Source of the DNA: Fretibacter rubidus
GTDB lineage: Bacteria; Pseudomonadota; Alphaproteobacteria; Caulobacterales; Maricaulaceae
Length of the DNA stretch: 64,000 nucleotides
NCBI RefSeq assembly: GCF_041429785.1
Contig: NZ_CP163423.1
Location: forward strand, 310,001 to 374,000
Direction: 5' to 3'
In this document: positions 7,326 through 15,916 of the stretch, piece by piece
Position numbering within the stretch: the first letter of the stretch is position 1
Layout of the letters: each line of letters opens with the position of its first letter
Translations under genes and position numbers: made by a program
The notes under the pieces: generated by a model
Databases searched by the model: none
The model's input: the letters and a program-made list of their open reading frames with translations, nothing else
What the model was told of the DNA's origin: nothing

Positions 7326-9221
7326 TTAGGGTGCTTTGACCGTATTTACCGTCTCTGATTTTTCAGAGGCTATCCAGCGGTCAATTTTCTCTTCCAGGAT
7401 TGCAAGAGATACACCACCGTCAAGCAAAACAGCATCGTGGAAATCCCGGATAGAGAAATCATCCCCAAGCGCGTCTTCGGCGCGTTCACGCAACTCGACA
7501 ATCTTAAGCTCGCCAATTTTATAGGCCAGCGCTTGCCCAGGCCAACTCATATAACGGTCGACTTCGGTCTTGATATTAGCTGGCGCGAGGGCGGAGTTTT
7601 CAAAGAAACAAGCCTCGGCCTGCTCGCGCGTCCAGCCTTTGTAATGCATGCCTGTATCGACAACCAAACGGCAAGCGCGCCACATTTCATAAGTCAGGCG
7701 GCCAAAATGCTCATAGGGTGTTTTATAAAGCCCCATTTCTTCAACTAAGCGCTCAGAATAAAGCCCCCAGCCTTCGCCAAAGGCATTGGGATAGAGGCTC
7801 TGGCGGAAGCGCGGGACGTCCGTCATTTCTTGGGCGAGGCTAATCTGGTGGTGATGACCGGGCACACCTTCATGGGCGGTTAGGGCCGGCAGATTATAAA
7901 GCGGGCGCTGGGGTAGGTTAGACGTGTTGACCACATAATGCCCCGCCTTACCCGTCGTCGGATTACCGTTCCAATACCGACCCGTTGTGTAGTTTTCTGC
8001 AATCTCTTTGGGCACAGGCATGACGCCGTAAGACAGGCGCGGCAGCGTTCTGAAAAACTCTGGCATTTTGCCGTCAATTTGTTTGGCGAGCCAGGCCGCC
8101 TCTTTTAGCAGTTCTTCCTCAGAGGTGGCGTAAAATATCGGGTCATTGCGCAGATAATCGACAAATTCAGCAAAGGTGCCGTTAAAGCCGACGTCCTCAA
8201 TAATGGCGTCCATTTGCGCGCGAATGCGGGTGACCTCGGATAGGCCGATATTGTGTACCTCTTCGGGCGTAATATCTAGCGTGGTAAAATAACGGGTCAG
8301 CGCTTCGTAATAGGCGCGCCCTTCGGGGGTTGTGCCAACCCCCGCAACGGTGCGGGCCTTGGGCATATATTCATTTTCCAAAAACGCGGCCAGATCTTTA
8401 TAAGCGGGAATAACCGCCATATCGATAGCCGCTTTTCCAAGGGCTTTCAGACGCTTTTGCTCTGCTGGCTCGATGCTGTCAGGCATGGATTTAAAGGGCT
8501 CGTAAAAGGAATGACGCTCGGCAGAGCCTTTGGCATAGGTTTGGACGGTCTCTAGGATGCCCGGCATGATGTCAGCGGACGCCGTTACGCCCGTCTCAAT
8601 ACCGCGTTTCATATTAGCCCTGTGCTGGCGAAAATAGCGCGGGATATCGGACAGACGCGCGGCATAGGCCTCGAAATCATCGGATGTCTCGAAACTCGTC
8701 TGACGGCTAATATAGCTCATTTCGTTAAAAAAGCCGCTGTCATTGGTGAACGGGATGCGGGCCTCGTCAAAGTCAGCCAGCAATAAACGCTGGTCAATCA
8801 CAAAGCCGAGCAAGTCAAAATTCATTTGTTGTTTGGCGTCCATAGGCAGGTCAGCTAGCGCGCTATGGCGGCCTTTGAAACGGCGGAATTTATCAAAGCC
8901 GATTTCGATTTGCTCTGGGCTAACATCGGGCATACGGCGCAGTGCATCACGGTCGCCTTCTGATCCTGCGCTGATGGGGTTACCCATCGTCATAGCTTGT
9001 TCAAAATCTGCGATTAATTTATCCAGCGTATCAGAAATGCGGCATTCGCGTTCGCCGTCGACAATAATCACAGCACCTTCGGGACAGAACGGCATTGGCA
9101 TGGTGGTTGTTACGGGCGCTTGTTGCGCGGCTGCAAACGGCGCGCTCAGAAGCAAAGTCGCCGACAGCAAAAGATAGCGCATAGGGGATTGAAGAGACAA
9201 AGGAGAGGAAAAAAAGGTCAC
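7326..9221 (-). CDS. DUF885-family exported protein, putative metallopeptidase
   Basis: A 631-residue protein of the DUF885 family, usually periplasmic or a lipoprotein. The hallmark HEGVPGHHHQ occurs at residues 450-459 and FGEGWGLYSE at 481-490. Together they resemble a zinc site (H450, E451, H456 and a downstream Glu), so peptidase activity is plausible though inferred. Residues 14-33 (MRYLLLSATLLLSAPFAAAQ) form a cleavable signal peptide. The start is uncertain: GTG at 9221 has a weak GGA seven bases upstream, while ATG at 9182, directly at the signal peptide, has no Shine-Dalgarno. It stands alone in its orientation. Confidence 0.8.
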   Translation of the reverse strand: MTFFSSPLSLQSPMRYLLLSATLLLSAPFAAAQQAPVTTTMPMPFCPEGAVIIVDGERECRISDTLDKLIADFEQAMTMGNPISAGSEGDRDALRRMPDVSPEQIEIGFDKFRRFKGRHSALADLPMDAKQQMNFDLLGFVIDQRLLLADFDEARIPFTNDSGFFNEMSYISRQTSFETSDDFEAYAARLSDIPRYFRQHRANMKRGIETGVTASADIMPGILETVQTYAKGSAERHSFYEPFKSMPDSIEPAEQKRLKALGKAAIDMAVIPAYKDLAAFLENEYMPKARTVAGVGTTPEGRAYYEALTRYFTTLDITPEEVHNIGLSEVTRIRAQMDAIIEDVGFNGTFAEFVDYLRNDPIFYATSEEELLKEAAWLAKQIDGKMPEFFRTLPRLSYGVMPVPKEIAENYTTGRYWNGNPTTGKAGHYVVNTSNLPQRPLYNLPALTAHEGVPGHHHQISLAQEMTDVPRFRQSLYPNAFGEGWGLYSERLVEEMGLYKTPYEHFGRLTYEMWRACRLVVDTGMHYKGWTREQAEACFFENSALAPANIKTEVDRYMSWPGQALAYKIGELKIVELRERAEDALGDDFSIRDFHDAVLLDGGVSLAILEEKIDRWIASEKSETVNTVKAP

Positions 9222-9378
9222 AATATATCCAAAGGTTTATTGTTAAGGCTAAGGGCTTCTAAGACGCTTGCCTTGCGACAACAAGCCTTTCCATACACAA
9301 GGGAGGAGAGAACCACTCAAATTTTGTTCTTTTATGCGATTTGCTGTAAAATCAAAAAAAAATGTTGATTTATATTTA

Positions 9379-9393
9379 GGGGGGGGGGGGGGG
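9379..9393 (+). repeat. Homopolymeric tract of 15 G
   Basis: An uninterrupted run of 15 G lies 36 bases before the start of the small protein gene at 9430, directly after an AT-rich TATATTTA stretch. Runs of this length slip readily in replication. Its place between a possible -10-like TATATT (9371-9376) and the start codon makes it a candidate phase-variation or leader-length switch. Confidence 0.9.
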
Positions 9394-9429
9394 ATAAGTT
9401 GTAGTTATCTTGTTTGCTCGGAGTTTATT

Positions 9430-9840
9430 ATGATGGATGCGTTCGATAGTTTTTTTGGTGACATAACAGATCCCGATGAATGGCTGGACTGGGGTGGTCA
9501 ACAGTGGGAGTGGGAATGGATGCAGAATGATCAGACTGTCGCAGATAATATGCTAGAAGCGGGGCATATCACAGATGGTTTCTACGATTTGATCAGTAAC
9601 CCCACTGCAACAATGGATGTAGTCATAGCTGAGGCCTGTCTCTGCCCTGACTTCGCTGATTCAATGAGAGATTTTTTCGACATCAATGACAATGGCACTG
9701 ACCTGGATGAAGCCGCTACAGTCTTACAAATAGTATCGTTGGTTGGCCTGGCCTTGACTGCATCAAACCCTGTAGGACTAGGTATATTCGTAGCGATTGG
9801 CATCTTGGGCCTCATTGCTGAATACGTGGCCGAGAGTTAG
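9430..9840 (+). CDS. Acidic Trp-rich small protein with hydrophobic C-terminal hairpin
   Basis: A 136-residue protein starting at ATG 9430 (MMDAFDSFF), with GGAG at 9420-9423. The first 40 residues are acidic and tryptophan-rich (DEWLDWGGQQWEWEW). The last 45 form two hydrophobic stretches with glycines, able to make a membrane hairpin. I do not recognise it. The gene is AT-rich compared with its neighbours, preceded by a 15-G run and followed after 16 bases by a two-helix membrane protein. This arrangement would suit a membrane-active toxin or bacteriocin with an immunity partner, but no known motif confirms it. An in-frame extension to an ATG at 9334 would translate through the G tract. Confidence 0.6.
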   Translation: MMDAFDSFFGDITDPDEWLDWGGQQWEWEWMQNDQTVADNMLEAGHITDGFYDLISNPTATMDVVIAEACLCPDFADSMRDFFDINDNGTDLDEAATVLQIVSLVGLALTASNPVGLGIFVAIGILGLIAEYVAES

Positions 9841-9856
9841 CTAGAAAGAAGTAATA

Positions 9857-10090
9857 GTGAAAAAGGAAATAATTGTGGGACATCGCGGAAGTTTCGATAA
9901 AGTCAGCCTAACTTTATTCTTAATTTGTTTTTCTATTCTGTTGTACAATGCCATCAGACGTTATGTTGTAGGGGCTGAGGGAGTACCATTTTTTATTTTC
10001 GCTATTTTCTTTTTATTTTTTTGTCTTTACAAAATTTATCGCGTTTTTGCAGACCGCAAGAAAAATATACAAAAGTTTAATGAACGTTGA
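9857..10090 (+). CDS. Small two-helix membrane protein
   Basis: A 77-residue protein with two predicted membrane helices (about residues 17-33 and 43-62) flanked by a basic C-terminal tail (DRKKNIQKF). It starts at GTG 9857, 16 bases after the preceding stop; the purine-rich TAGAAAGAAG at 9842-9850 may serve as binding site. Base composition is clearly AT-rich, like its partner and unlike the sdh genes that follow. The size and topology fit an immunity or anchoring protein for the upstream gene; this is inference from context only. Confidence 0.55.
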   Translation: MKKEIIVGHRGSFDKVSLTLFLICFSILLYNAIRRYVVGAEGVPFFIFAIFFLFFCLYKIYRVFADRKKNIQKFNER

Positions 10091-10197
10091 ATGCATATTA
10101 GGTTTTTAAGCTAACGATATCAGTCCGGCAGTTCAAATCTTCCCTATTATTTAATGATAGACTTCCCAATAGGTGGTCTAAACTCCTTTATTTACCG

Positions 10198-10225
10198 TTG
10201 ACTCGGTCACGCGTGGGGCTAGTTT
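10198..10225 (+). promoter_or_regulatory. Possible sdh promoter
   Basis: TTGACT at 10198-10203 resembles a -35 box. TAGTTT at 10220-10225 is a weak -10 with a 16-base spacer. It lies about 40 bases before sdhC, in a 176-base gap that otherwise shows no gene. Confidence 0.35.
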
Positions 10226-10266
10226 GCGCCCAACGTCGAACCCGACAAAAATAAAGGACTTCCCCT

Positions 10267-10656
10267 ATGGCTGGACAATGGAATGATAAGCGCCCGATGG
10301 CACCTCACTTGCAAATCTGGCGTTGGCATCCCGCGATGCTTAGCTCTATTTTACACCGCGCAACGTCTATGATTTGCTATGTAGCCCTGATTATTGTGGG
10401 TCTAGCGATGCTAAGCTTGGCGCTGACAGGGTCATTACCGCTGTCTAATTTGATTTATTCGCCATTGGGCGCGATTGGACTTTTCGTTTTTTTATTCTCG
10501 TTTTTATTCATGTCTTTGGCCCAATTACGGCATTTGGTTTGGGACCAAGGCTTGATGATGGAACCAGCCAGCAATAACCGTGTGTCATATCTGATGATAC
10601 TCCTTAGCATTATCGGTGCGGCGGTGTTGACACTCGCAATTTCAGGAGGCGTATAA
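10267..10656 (+). CDS. sdhC: Succinate dehydrogenase cytochrome b556 subunit
   Basis: A 129-residue membrane anchor of complex II, which oxidises succinate and passes electrons to ubiquinone in the inner membrane. The N-terminal family signature RPMAPHLQIWRW is present, then SSILHRATS with the quinone-site Ser27 and Arg31. Three hydrophobic helices follow, and H89 in LRHLVWD is the expected haem b ligand. AAGGA before the ATG is a good binding site. The stop shares a base with the sdhD start (TAATG), so the two are translationally coupled. Confidence 0.93.
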   Translation: MAGQWNDKRPMAPHLQIWRWHPAMLSSILHRATSMICYVALIIVGLAMLSLALTGSLPLSNLIYSPLGAIGLFVFLFSFLFMSLAQLRHLVWDQGLMMEPASNNRVSYLMILLSIIGAAVLTLAISGGV

Positions 10657-10994
10657 TGGCTCACGGTAAAGGAACAAAGCATCACAAGCTGCACAGCTAT
10701 GTTGGCGCGGGTACAATTATCGGCCTCGGCCCTGTTATCATGCAAGTGTCTATGGCGGCCCCACGGCGCGAGCGCGGCTTTACAGAGTGGTTATCGACCC
10801 CTGCGGGTGCACTAGGGTTCCTCGCGTTTTTCACAGCGGCCATTTGGTATTGTAAGTTAGAATTTGACGAAGTGATTATGGATTACTTCGACGGTGGGAC
10901 GCGCGCTTTTGGCCTATTGGCGAACCGCATCGTGCCCTTTATCGTATGGGCTGTAACGGTTTACGCCGTCGTTAAAATGGCATTTTTGGGCTAA
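10656..10994 (+). CDS. sdhD: Succinate dehydrogenase membrane anchor subunit, unusual
   Basis: A 112-residue three-helix membrane protein in the sdhD position between sdhC and sdhA. The conserved DY pair that helps bind ubiquinone is visible (D76-Y77 in IMDYF). In canonical SdhD a haem-ligand His lies 11 residues before that Asp; here the position is Tyr65, followed by Cys66, and no histidine occurs in any membrane segment (His residues are only at 3, 9, 10 and 13). Haem binding may therefore differ or depend on SdhC alone. The assignment rests on gene order, size, topology and the DY motif. Confidence 0.85.
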   Translation: MAHGKGTKHHKLHSYVGAGTIIGLGPVIMQVSMAAPRRERGFTEWLSTPAGALGFLAFFTAAIWYCKLEFDEVIMDYFDGGTRAFGLLANRIVPFIVWAVTVYAVVKMAFLG

Positions 10995-11012
10995 GCGCTT
11001 AAGGGAAATAAT

Positions 11013-12797
11013 ATGACTGAATGGATTGATCATACATATGACGTTGTCGTTGTCGGTGCGGGTGGTTCTGGCCTTCGCGCCACACTGGGTGCGGCGCAAG
11101 CAGGCTTAAAGACGGCCTGTGTCACCAAAGTATTCCCAACGCGCAGCCACACAGTCGCAGCCCAAGGCGGCATCGCGGCCTCTCTTGGCAATATGGGCCC
11201 AGATGACTGGAAGTGGCATATGTATGACACGGTCAAAGGGTCAGATTGGCTTGGTGACCAAGACAGTATTGAATATCTTTGCCGTCACGCGCCTGACGCG
11301 GTCTATGAGCTAGAGCATTGGGGTATGCCGTTCTCTCGCACAGAAGAAGGCAAGATTTATCAGCGTCCCTTTGGCGGTATGATGCAAAATATGGGTCAAG
11401 GCCCCGAAGCCCAGCGTACATGCGCGGCGGCTGACCGTACGGGTCATGCTATGCTGCATACGCTTTACGGCCAAAGCCTGCGCCGCCAAGCGGAGTTCTT
11501 CATTGAATATTTCGCGCTTGATTTGATCATGGAAGACGGCGTCTGTCGGGGTATTACAGCGTGGAAATTGGATGACGGCACATTGCACCGTTTCCAAGCC
11601 CAAACGGTAATCCTCGCAACAGGCGGTTATGGCCGTGTATTTTTCTCTGCCACATCTGCCCATACTTGTACGGGTGACGGCAATGCTATGGTGCTTCGCG
11701 CAGGTCTACCCGTCCAGGATATGGAGTTCATTCAGTTCCACCCCACGGGCATTTACGGTGCGGGTTGCCTGATTACCGAAGGCTCTCGCGGGGAAGGCGG
11801 CTACCTCACCAATTCAGAGGGCGAGCGGTTCATGGAACGCTACGCCCCGTCGGCCAAAGATCTCGCCTCGCGCGATGTTGTCTCGCGCGCGATGACCATT
11901 GAAATTCGCGAAGGTCGCGGTGTCGGCCCTGACAAAGACCATATTTACTTGCATTTGGATCACCTCGATCCGCAAGTGTTGGCTGACCGTTTGCCAGGTA
12001 TCTCTGAAACGGCGCGCATTTTTGCGGGTGTTGACGTGACCAAGGAACCCATTCCCGTCTTGCCGACCTGCCACTATAATATGGGCGGTATTCAGACCAA
12101 TTATCACGGCGAAGTCTTGACCAAAAAAGGCAAAAATCCAGACGCCGTTGTGCCAGGCTTGATGGCTGTTGGCGAAGCGGCGTGTGTGTCTGTGCATGGT
12201 GCGAACCGTCTGGGCTCTAATAGCCTGATCGACTTGGTTGTTTTCGGCCGCGCAGCAGGTCTTCGCGTCGGCGAAATCCTAACCCCTAACGCGCCGCAAA
12301 AACCGCTGGCCGCCAATGCGGGTGAGGCCTCGATTGAGCGTATGGAGCGTTTCCGTAACGCCAAAGGCGCGAATAAAACCGCTGATATCCGTCTAAAGCT
12401 ACAGCGCGCGATGCAAGATCACTGCGCCGTCTTCCGCACAGAGGACAGCCTGTCTGAAGGCGTCAAGAAAGTGACGGAAATCGCGGGGCTGATTGACGAT
12501 GTCTCTGTGACGGATACTACGCTGGTCTGGAACACTGACCTGATGGAAACGCTGGAGCTTGATAACCTTGTCTCCCAAGCCATGGTTACAATCGCATCCG
12601 CCGACAACCGCAAAGAATCGCGGGGTGCCCACGCGCATGAGGATTATCCAGACCGCAATGACAAGAAATGGATGAAGCACACGCTCGCGTGGTATGATGA
12701 TAAGACCAACACTGTCAAAATTGATTACCGCCCCGTGCATGACTTCACCATGTCCGACGCGATTGATTATATTCAGCCAAAAAAGCGGGTGTATTAA
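11013..12797 (+). CDS. sdhA: Succinate dehydrogenase flavoprotein subunit
   Basis: The 594-residue catalytic subunit of complex II. The FAD-binding loop [18 protein letters not shown] is near residues 12-29, and the histidine that carries covalent FAD is H46 ([11 protein letters not shown]). Substrate and catalytic segments include [17 protein letters not shown] and [11 protein letters not shown]. The length is typical. AAGGGAAAT lies directly upstream of the ATG. A complete enzyme needs the iron-sulfur subunit SdhB, which is not encoded after this gene or elsewhere in the window. Confidence 0.97.
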   Translation: MTEWIDHTYDVVVVGAGGSGLRATLGAAQAGLKTACVTKVFPTRSHTVAAQGGIAASLGNMGPDDWKWHMYDTVKGSDWLGDQDSIEYLCRHAPDAVYELEHWGMPFSRTEEGKIYQRPFGGMMQNMGQGPEAQRTCAAADRTGHAMLHTLYGQSLRRQAEFFIEYFALDLIMEDGVCRGITAWKLDDGTLHRFQAQTVILATGGYGRVFFSATSAHTCTGDGNAMVLRAGLPVQDMEFIQFHPTGIYGAGCLITEGSRGEGGYLTNSEGERFMERYAPSAKDLASRDVVSRAMTIEIREGRGVGPDKDHIYLHLDHLDPQVLADRLPGISETARIFAGVDVTKEPIPVLPTCHYNMGGIQTNYHGEVLTKKGKNPDAVVPGLMAVGEAACVSVHGANRLGSNSLIDLVVFGRAAGLRVGEILTPNAPQKPLAANAGEASIERMERFRNAKGANKTADIRLKLQRAMQDHCAVFRTEDSLSEGVKKVTEIAGLIDDVSVTDTTLVWNTDLMETLELDNLVSQAMVTIASADNRKESRGAHAHEDYPDRNDKKWMKHTLAWYDDKTNTVKIDYRPVHDFTMSDAIDYIQPKKRVY

Positions 12798-12800
12798 ATC

Positions 12801-13169
12801 ATGCTCAGCGGCGCGGATTTATATCTTGCCGCTGCAACCATCGTTATAATTATTCTGGCGCTCATCCACTCTATTGTGGGTGAGCGTCTTTTATTTAAGC
12901 CCTACCGTACACATCCGCCTGGCGGTATGCCGAGACGATATTGGGGTATTATTTGGGCCAGTTGGCACGGTGTCTCACTTTTCGCATTGGCTCTAGCTGG
13001 GGTCGTATTCAGCTATATTGGCGCAACGTCCACGCCTTTTGTGCTCATGTTTTTTGCTTTTACACTGTGCGTGTTTAGCGGTTTGATTGCTTTTGGCACG
13101 CGGTTTCGTCACCCGGCATGGGCTGCGTTTTTGGGTCTTGCGGCGCTTTTACTGCTGGCGCTGCGTTAA
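12801..13169 (+). CDS. Small four-helix membrane protein downstream of sdhA
   Basis: A 122-residue, strongly hydrophobic protein with about four membrane helices and a short loop GERLLFKPYRTHPPGGMPRRYWG between the first two that carries most of the charge. It starts 3 bases after the sdhA stop, so it belongs to the same transcript and sits where sdhB would be expected. I do not recognise the family. A role in complex II assembly or in its membrane environment is possible from position alone. Confidence 0.75.
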   Translation: MLSGADLYLAAATIVIIILALIHSIVGERLLFKPYRTHPPGGMPRRYWGIIWASWHGVSLFALALAGVVFSYIGATSTPFVLMFFAFTLCVFSGLIAFGTRFRHPAWAAFLGLAALLLLALR

Positions 13170-13269
13170 TCATTCTCTCCCAATCATGACAGTATCGTCA
13201 TAATTTGTGACACAAAGTTGCCATGATATAGGCTATATCTAGGGCATCAACTTCATGGGAGATACCATT

Positions 13270-13932
13270 ATGAAACATCTTAAAACCCTTACAATGCTAA
13301 GCGCTGCTGTGCTTATAGGCTATAGCGCGCCGAGCTTTGCGCAAGACACAGACATGATCAAAGACAAAGCCATTGATATGGCCAAGGACAAGGTCAAGGA
13401 CAAAGCCACCAATATAGCGACCGAAAAAGCGGGCGATATGGCCGGGACTGCCGCTGGTAAAGGCGTCGATATGGGCGCTGATATGATGAAAGGTAAATCC
13501 GCCAAAGACGCCGCCATGGACGCTGCGATGGACAGCGGCAAAGACAAAATGAAATCAGAGACGGGTATGTCTGGTGATGTGATGGGCGCCGTTTTGGGCA
13601 CGTCATCAACCACTGATATGGCGACGGATGCTGTTGGCTCTATGTCGACAGACGAAAAAATGAAAGCGGGTAAAATCATGTTAAAAGGCGGGTCTGCCCA
13701 AGACGCCGCCAAAGCCGTCGCCAAAGACCGCGCCAAAGATAAAATGATGGATACCGCCAAAGGCATGCTGAGCAAGCAGATGAGCAGCGAGACCAGTTCT
13801 ACAATGGAAACAGCCCCCATGGTGGAGACCGCTCCTGCATCGACGACTGTCATGGTCAGTTGCCCCAGCGGCACCACGGCCCAACCCAACGGCACTTGCA
13901 TGATTACGGGTGACTATGAGGGCGGCAACTAA
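13270..13932 (+). CDS. Exported KD-rich repeat protein with C-terminal Cys module
   Basis: A 220-residue protein with a cleavable signal peptide (MKHLKTLTML to SFAQ). About 150 residues of Lys, Asp, Ala and Met follow in loose 11-residue-like repeats (AKDKVKDKA, MAGTAAGKG, MDAAMDSGKDKM), which resemble LEA-type amphipathic helices. The tail holds C-P-S-G-T-x7-C, matching the C-x11-C spacing of the modules in the OmpA proteins at 22.6 and 24.2 kb. The ATG at 13270 follows GGGAGATA; the ATG at 13255 has no such site. A periplasmic protective or structural role is possible; the function is unknown. Confidence 0.75.
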   Translation: MKHLKTLTMLSAAVLIGYSAPSFAQDTDMIKDKAIDMAKDKVKDKATNIATEKAGDMAGTAAGKGVDMGADMMKGKSAKDAAMDAAMDSGKDKMKSETGMSGDVMGAVLGTSSTTDMATDAVGSMSTDEKMKAGKIMLKGGSAQDAAKAVAKDRAKDKMMDTAKGMLSKQMSSETSSTMETAPMVETAPASTTVMVSCPSGTTAQPNGTCMITGDYEGGN

Positions 13933-13962
13933 GGCTCCCATCCTCAAAATTTAAATCTATTG

Positions 13963-13998
13963 AATGCCGTTCCTACACAGATGGGGGCGGCATTTATT
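13963..13998 (+). terminator. Possible terminator between convergent genes
   Basis: AATGCCG (13963-13969) pairs with CGGCATT (13988-13994), with a further TCC/GGG pairing inside, followed by a short T-rich TTATTG. The T run is weak, so efficiency is uncertain. It lies between the KD-rich gene and the convergent DUF3137-like gene. Confidence 0.4.
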
Positions 13999-14008
13999 GT
14001 TTGTCCAT

Positions 14009-15040
14009 TTATGAAGCGTGAAGGCGTTTGTTCTTCGCGCTCAATAATGAAAGCTGATCAACAATCGATAGTATTTGCGCAATCTCGTCTCGCAGCGACA
14101 TTAATTCGGTCTCGTCTGTCGCGGGAATGTCGATCTTGGCGGGCTCAAAATGATTGGTGCTGCTTTCAATTAAAATCAGCACGTGATCATCGTAAAATGA
14201 CGCGGTCAAGCTGTCGCCATTAAACTCGCCTTGCATGACTTTTAGGTTTTCCATAATCACAGGGTCGATCAAATAGCGTGCCTCTGTTTGGTCTGTGGTG
14301 AACACATCAAACATCCGCTCAAACTCTAGATCAACAAAGTTTGCACGCTTCAGGCCTGATATTTTTGCCTTGGCCCATGCGCCGACGGATGTTTTGTCTT
14401 TGACGATGATTGTATGCCCTGAAAAAGGTTTGGTTCCACCGCTAAGAAGAACGGCCAAACCGTTAAAGACTGTGACTGTGCGTTTGCCTGATTTTTTGGT
14501 CAGTTTAATCTCTGATAAATCAATCGACACGCCCTTATAAAGCCCGGAAAAATGATCTTCGGAATTATAGCCACTATGGCCGGGCACAATGCCCGACGGC
14601 TTCATCGCCCGCATCGGGATTTTGCCTTTGACGTCATAGGTGAAGTCGCCAAACAGCCGCGCAATCTCTGGCAAAATTTTGGTTTTATAGGCTTTGGCAT
14701 ATTGGCGTTTGGGAATGGTGACCCAAAACCATAGCGCGCCAAGCACGACCAATGTTAACCCCGCCGCTCCGTCATCGCTGCTGCGTTGTAGCATCAACAG
14801 CCAGTAATCAATGAAACCGAGCACGGGTGTCAGGATAGCCGCCGTCGGAATGGCGAGTTTTTTACGGCGTTTAAAAACCGCGAATTTTTCAACTCTAATA
14901 TCCTCTAACGCGTCCAGTTTTGGACGACACCGCGCTAAAAAGTCTGCTTCGGACAGTGTATTGGAACCCACATCTGCCTCTACGGGCGGCACTTTTGATG
15001 ACGTAGGCGGGTGGCGCCGTTTTCCAAAAGTTTTCCTCAT
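14009..15040 (-). CDS. DUF3137-like membrane protein
   Basis: A 343-residue protein with a basic N-terminus, a membrane hairpin at about residues 63-110 and a soluble C-terminal half. The segment FERMFDVFTTDQTEARYLIDP and the following MENLKVMQGEFNG match the DUF3137 (galanin-like) family as I remember it: a fixed tyrosine- and acid-rich block after a two-helix anchor. The function of that family is not established. The gene stands alone on the minus strand between convergent and divergent neighbours. Confidence 0.6.
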   Translation of the reverse strand: MRKTFGKRRHPPTSSKVPPVEADVGSNTLSEADFLARCRPKLDALEDIRVEKFAVFKRRKKLAIPTAAILTPVLGFIDYWLLMLQRSSDDGAAGLTLVVLGALWFWVTIPKRQYAKAYKTKILPEIARLFGDFTYDVKGKIPMRAMKPSGIVPGHSGYNSEDHFSGLYKGVSIDLSEIKLTKKSGKRTVTVFNGLAVLLSGGTKPFSGHTIIVKDKTSVGAWAKAKISGLKRANFVDLEFERMFDVFTTDQTEARYLIDPVIMENLKVMQGEFNGDSLTASFYDDHVLILIESSTNHFEPAKIDIPATDETELMSLRDEIAQILSIVDQLSLLSAKNKRLHAS

Positions 15041-15138
15041 AAAGACATCATAGCGGTAATATCTTAAAACGACGTTGCCTCGCCCCCATTATTCACAAAA
15101 GCCGTAGCCCCAGCAACGCCGTTTTGCTAGGAAAGGGC

Positions 15139-15675
15139 ATGACCGATTTAAACATAACCCACACCCCGCTGACCCCATGGCCCGTGCGCCCTGTCGCTGA
15201 CCCGCGCCGCGCAAAACAACCGCAATTTATGGACGGCATGTGCGAAATTTTAAAATATGAAGGCCCAATGCAGGCCCTGCACCTGTTCCAAAGCTATGCC
15301 AAGGCAGGCGGCTTGATGAAGGTGACGGCGGGCACACGCTCACTCTTTGTGCGCGCGTTAAAACAAGGCGTCAAAGACGGGCTTATCGCGCTAGACCGTG
15401 AAACAGATTCTGAAGTATCGGACGACGATGACCCCGTCGGCTGGGTCCTGCGCTTGCCCGACACGCCCTTGGTCATTGTGCGCACATTAGGTGACCGCAG
15501 CTTTGCTGAAATCCCGACAAGCGAGCTAGCCGCGTTAATCCTCGACATCCGCGCACAAGACGACATGTTGGGCCGCGAGGACATTTACCGCGCTGTGCTG
15601 GAACATTACGGATTACAGAAGTTGACGGCGCTTGTACGGCGCAGACTCGATCACGTGCTGGCAGCGTATTTTTAA
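15139..15675 (+). CDS. Small protein with two winged-helix-like segments
   Basis: A 178-residue soluble protein starting at ATG 15139, with AGGAAAGGG just upstream. Residues 35-85 (EILKYEGPMQALHLF and onward) and 125-178 (ILDIRAQDDMLGREDIYRAV and onward) share a pattern. Each holds an acidic helix, a short 'xxGRED' or 'EGPMQ' turn, then a recognition-like helix. It is reminiscent of the paired winged-helix region (DUF3320) found at the ends of some helicase-like proteins. A nucleic-acid-binding role is inferred weakly. It lies directly before the AT-rich DGQHR/HEPN island and may be its left-hand chromosomal neighbour rather than part of it. Confidence 0.6.
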   Translation: MTDLNITHTPLTPWPVRPVADPRRAKQPQFMDGMCEILKYEGPMQALHLFQSYAKAGGLMKVTAGTRSLFVRALKQGVKDGLIALDRETDSEVSDDDDPVGWVLRLPDTPLVIVRTLGDRSFAEIPTSELAALILDIRAQDDMLGREDIYRAVLEHYGLQKLTALVRRRLDHVLAAYF

Positions 15676-15758
15676 GGAGCTATAGGGCAGAGCGATAGCA
15701 TGAAGGCTCTAGGTCAGGGGAGGGGGGCTAGCATAAGTTTGGTGTTTTAAGTTAGCTG

Positions 15759-15821
15759 GGATTAAGTCACGATAATCCTCATTGCGGACATTAGCCTCAC
15801 AGCCTAGAACGCCAAGGATTA
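15759..15821 (+). promoter_or_regulatory. Inverted repeat, candidate operator of the DGQHR/HEPN pair
   Basis: GGATTA at 15759-15764 and TAATCC at 15773-15778 form a perfect 6-bp inverted repeat with an 8-base spacer. A third GGATTA copy follows at 15816-15821, making a 7-bp inverted match with TAATCCT. All lie 95-160 bases before the first gene of the cassette. They could be binding sites for autoregulation or an RNA hairpin. Confidence 0.4.
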
Positions 15822-15916
15822 GACATTTTTCTTTTCGACGAGGAGGTGAAGGGAAAACAAGTTACTTACTAAGAGTTCAATGATATGGTTAGAGGCAAAC
15901 AAGAAAAGAAGATTAG

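Noticed and set aside
15841-15849. Strong Shine-Dalgarno AGGAGGTGA
   Set aside because: No start codon at a suitable distance opens a convincing frame; the nearest ATG at 15880 gives only a short peptide.
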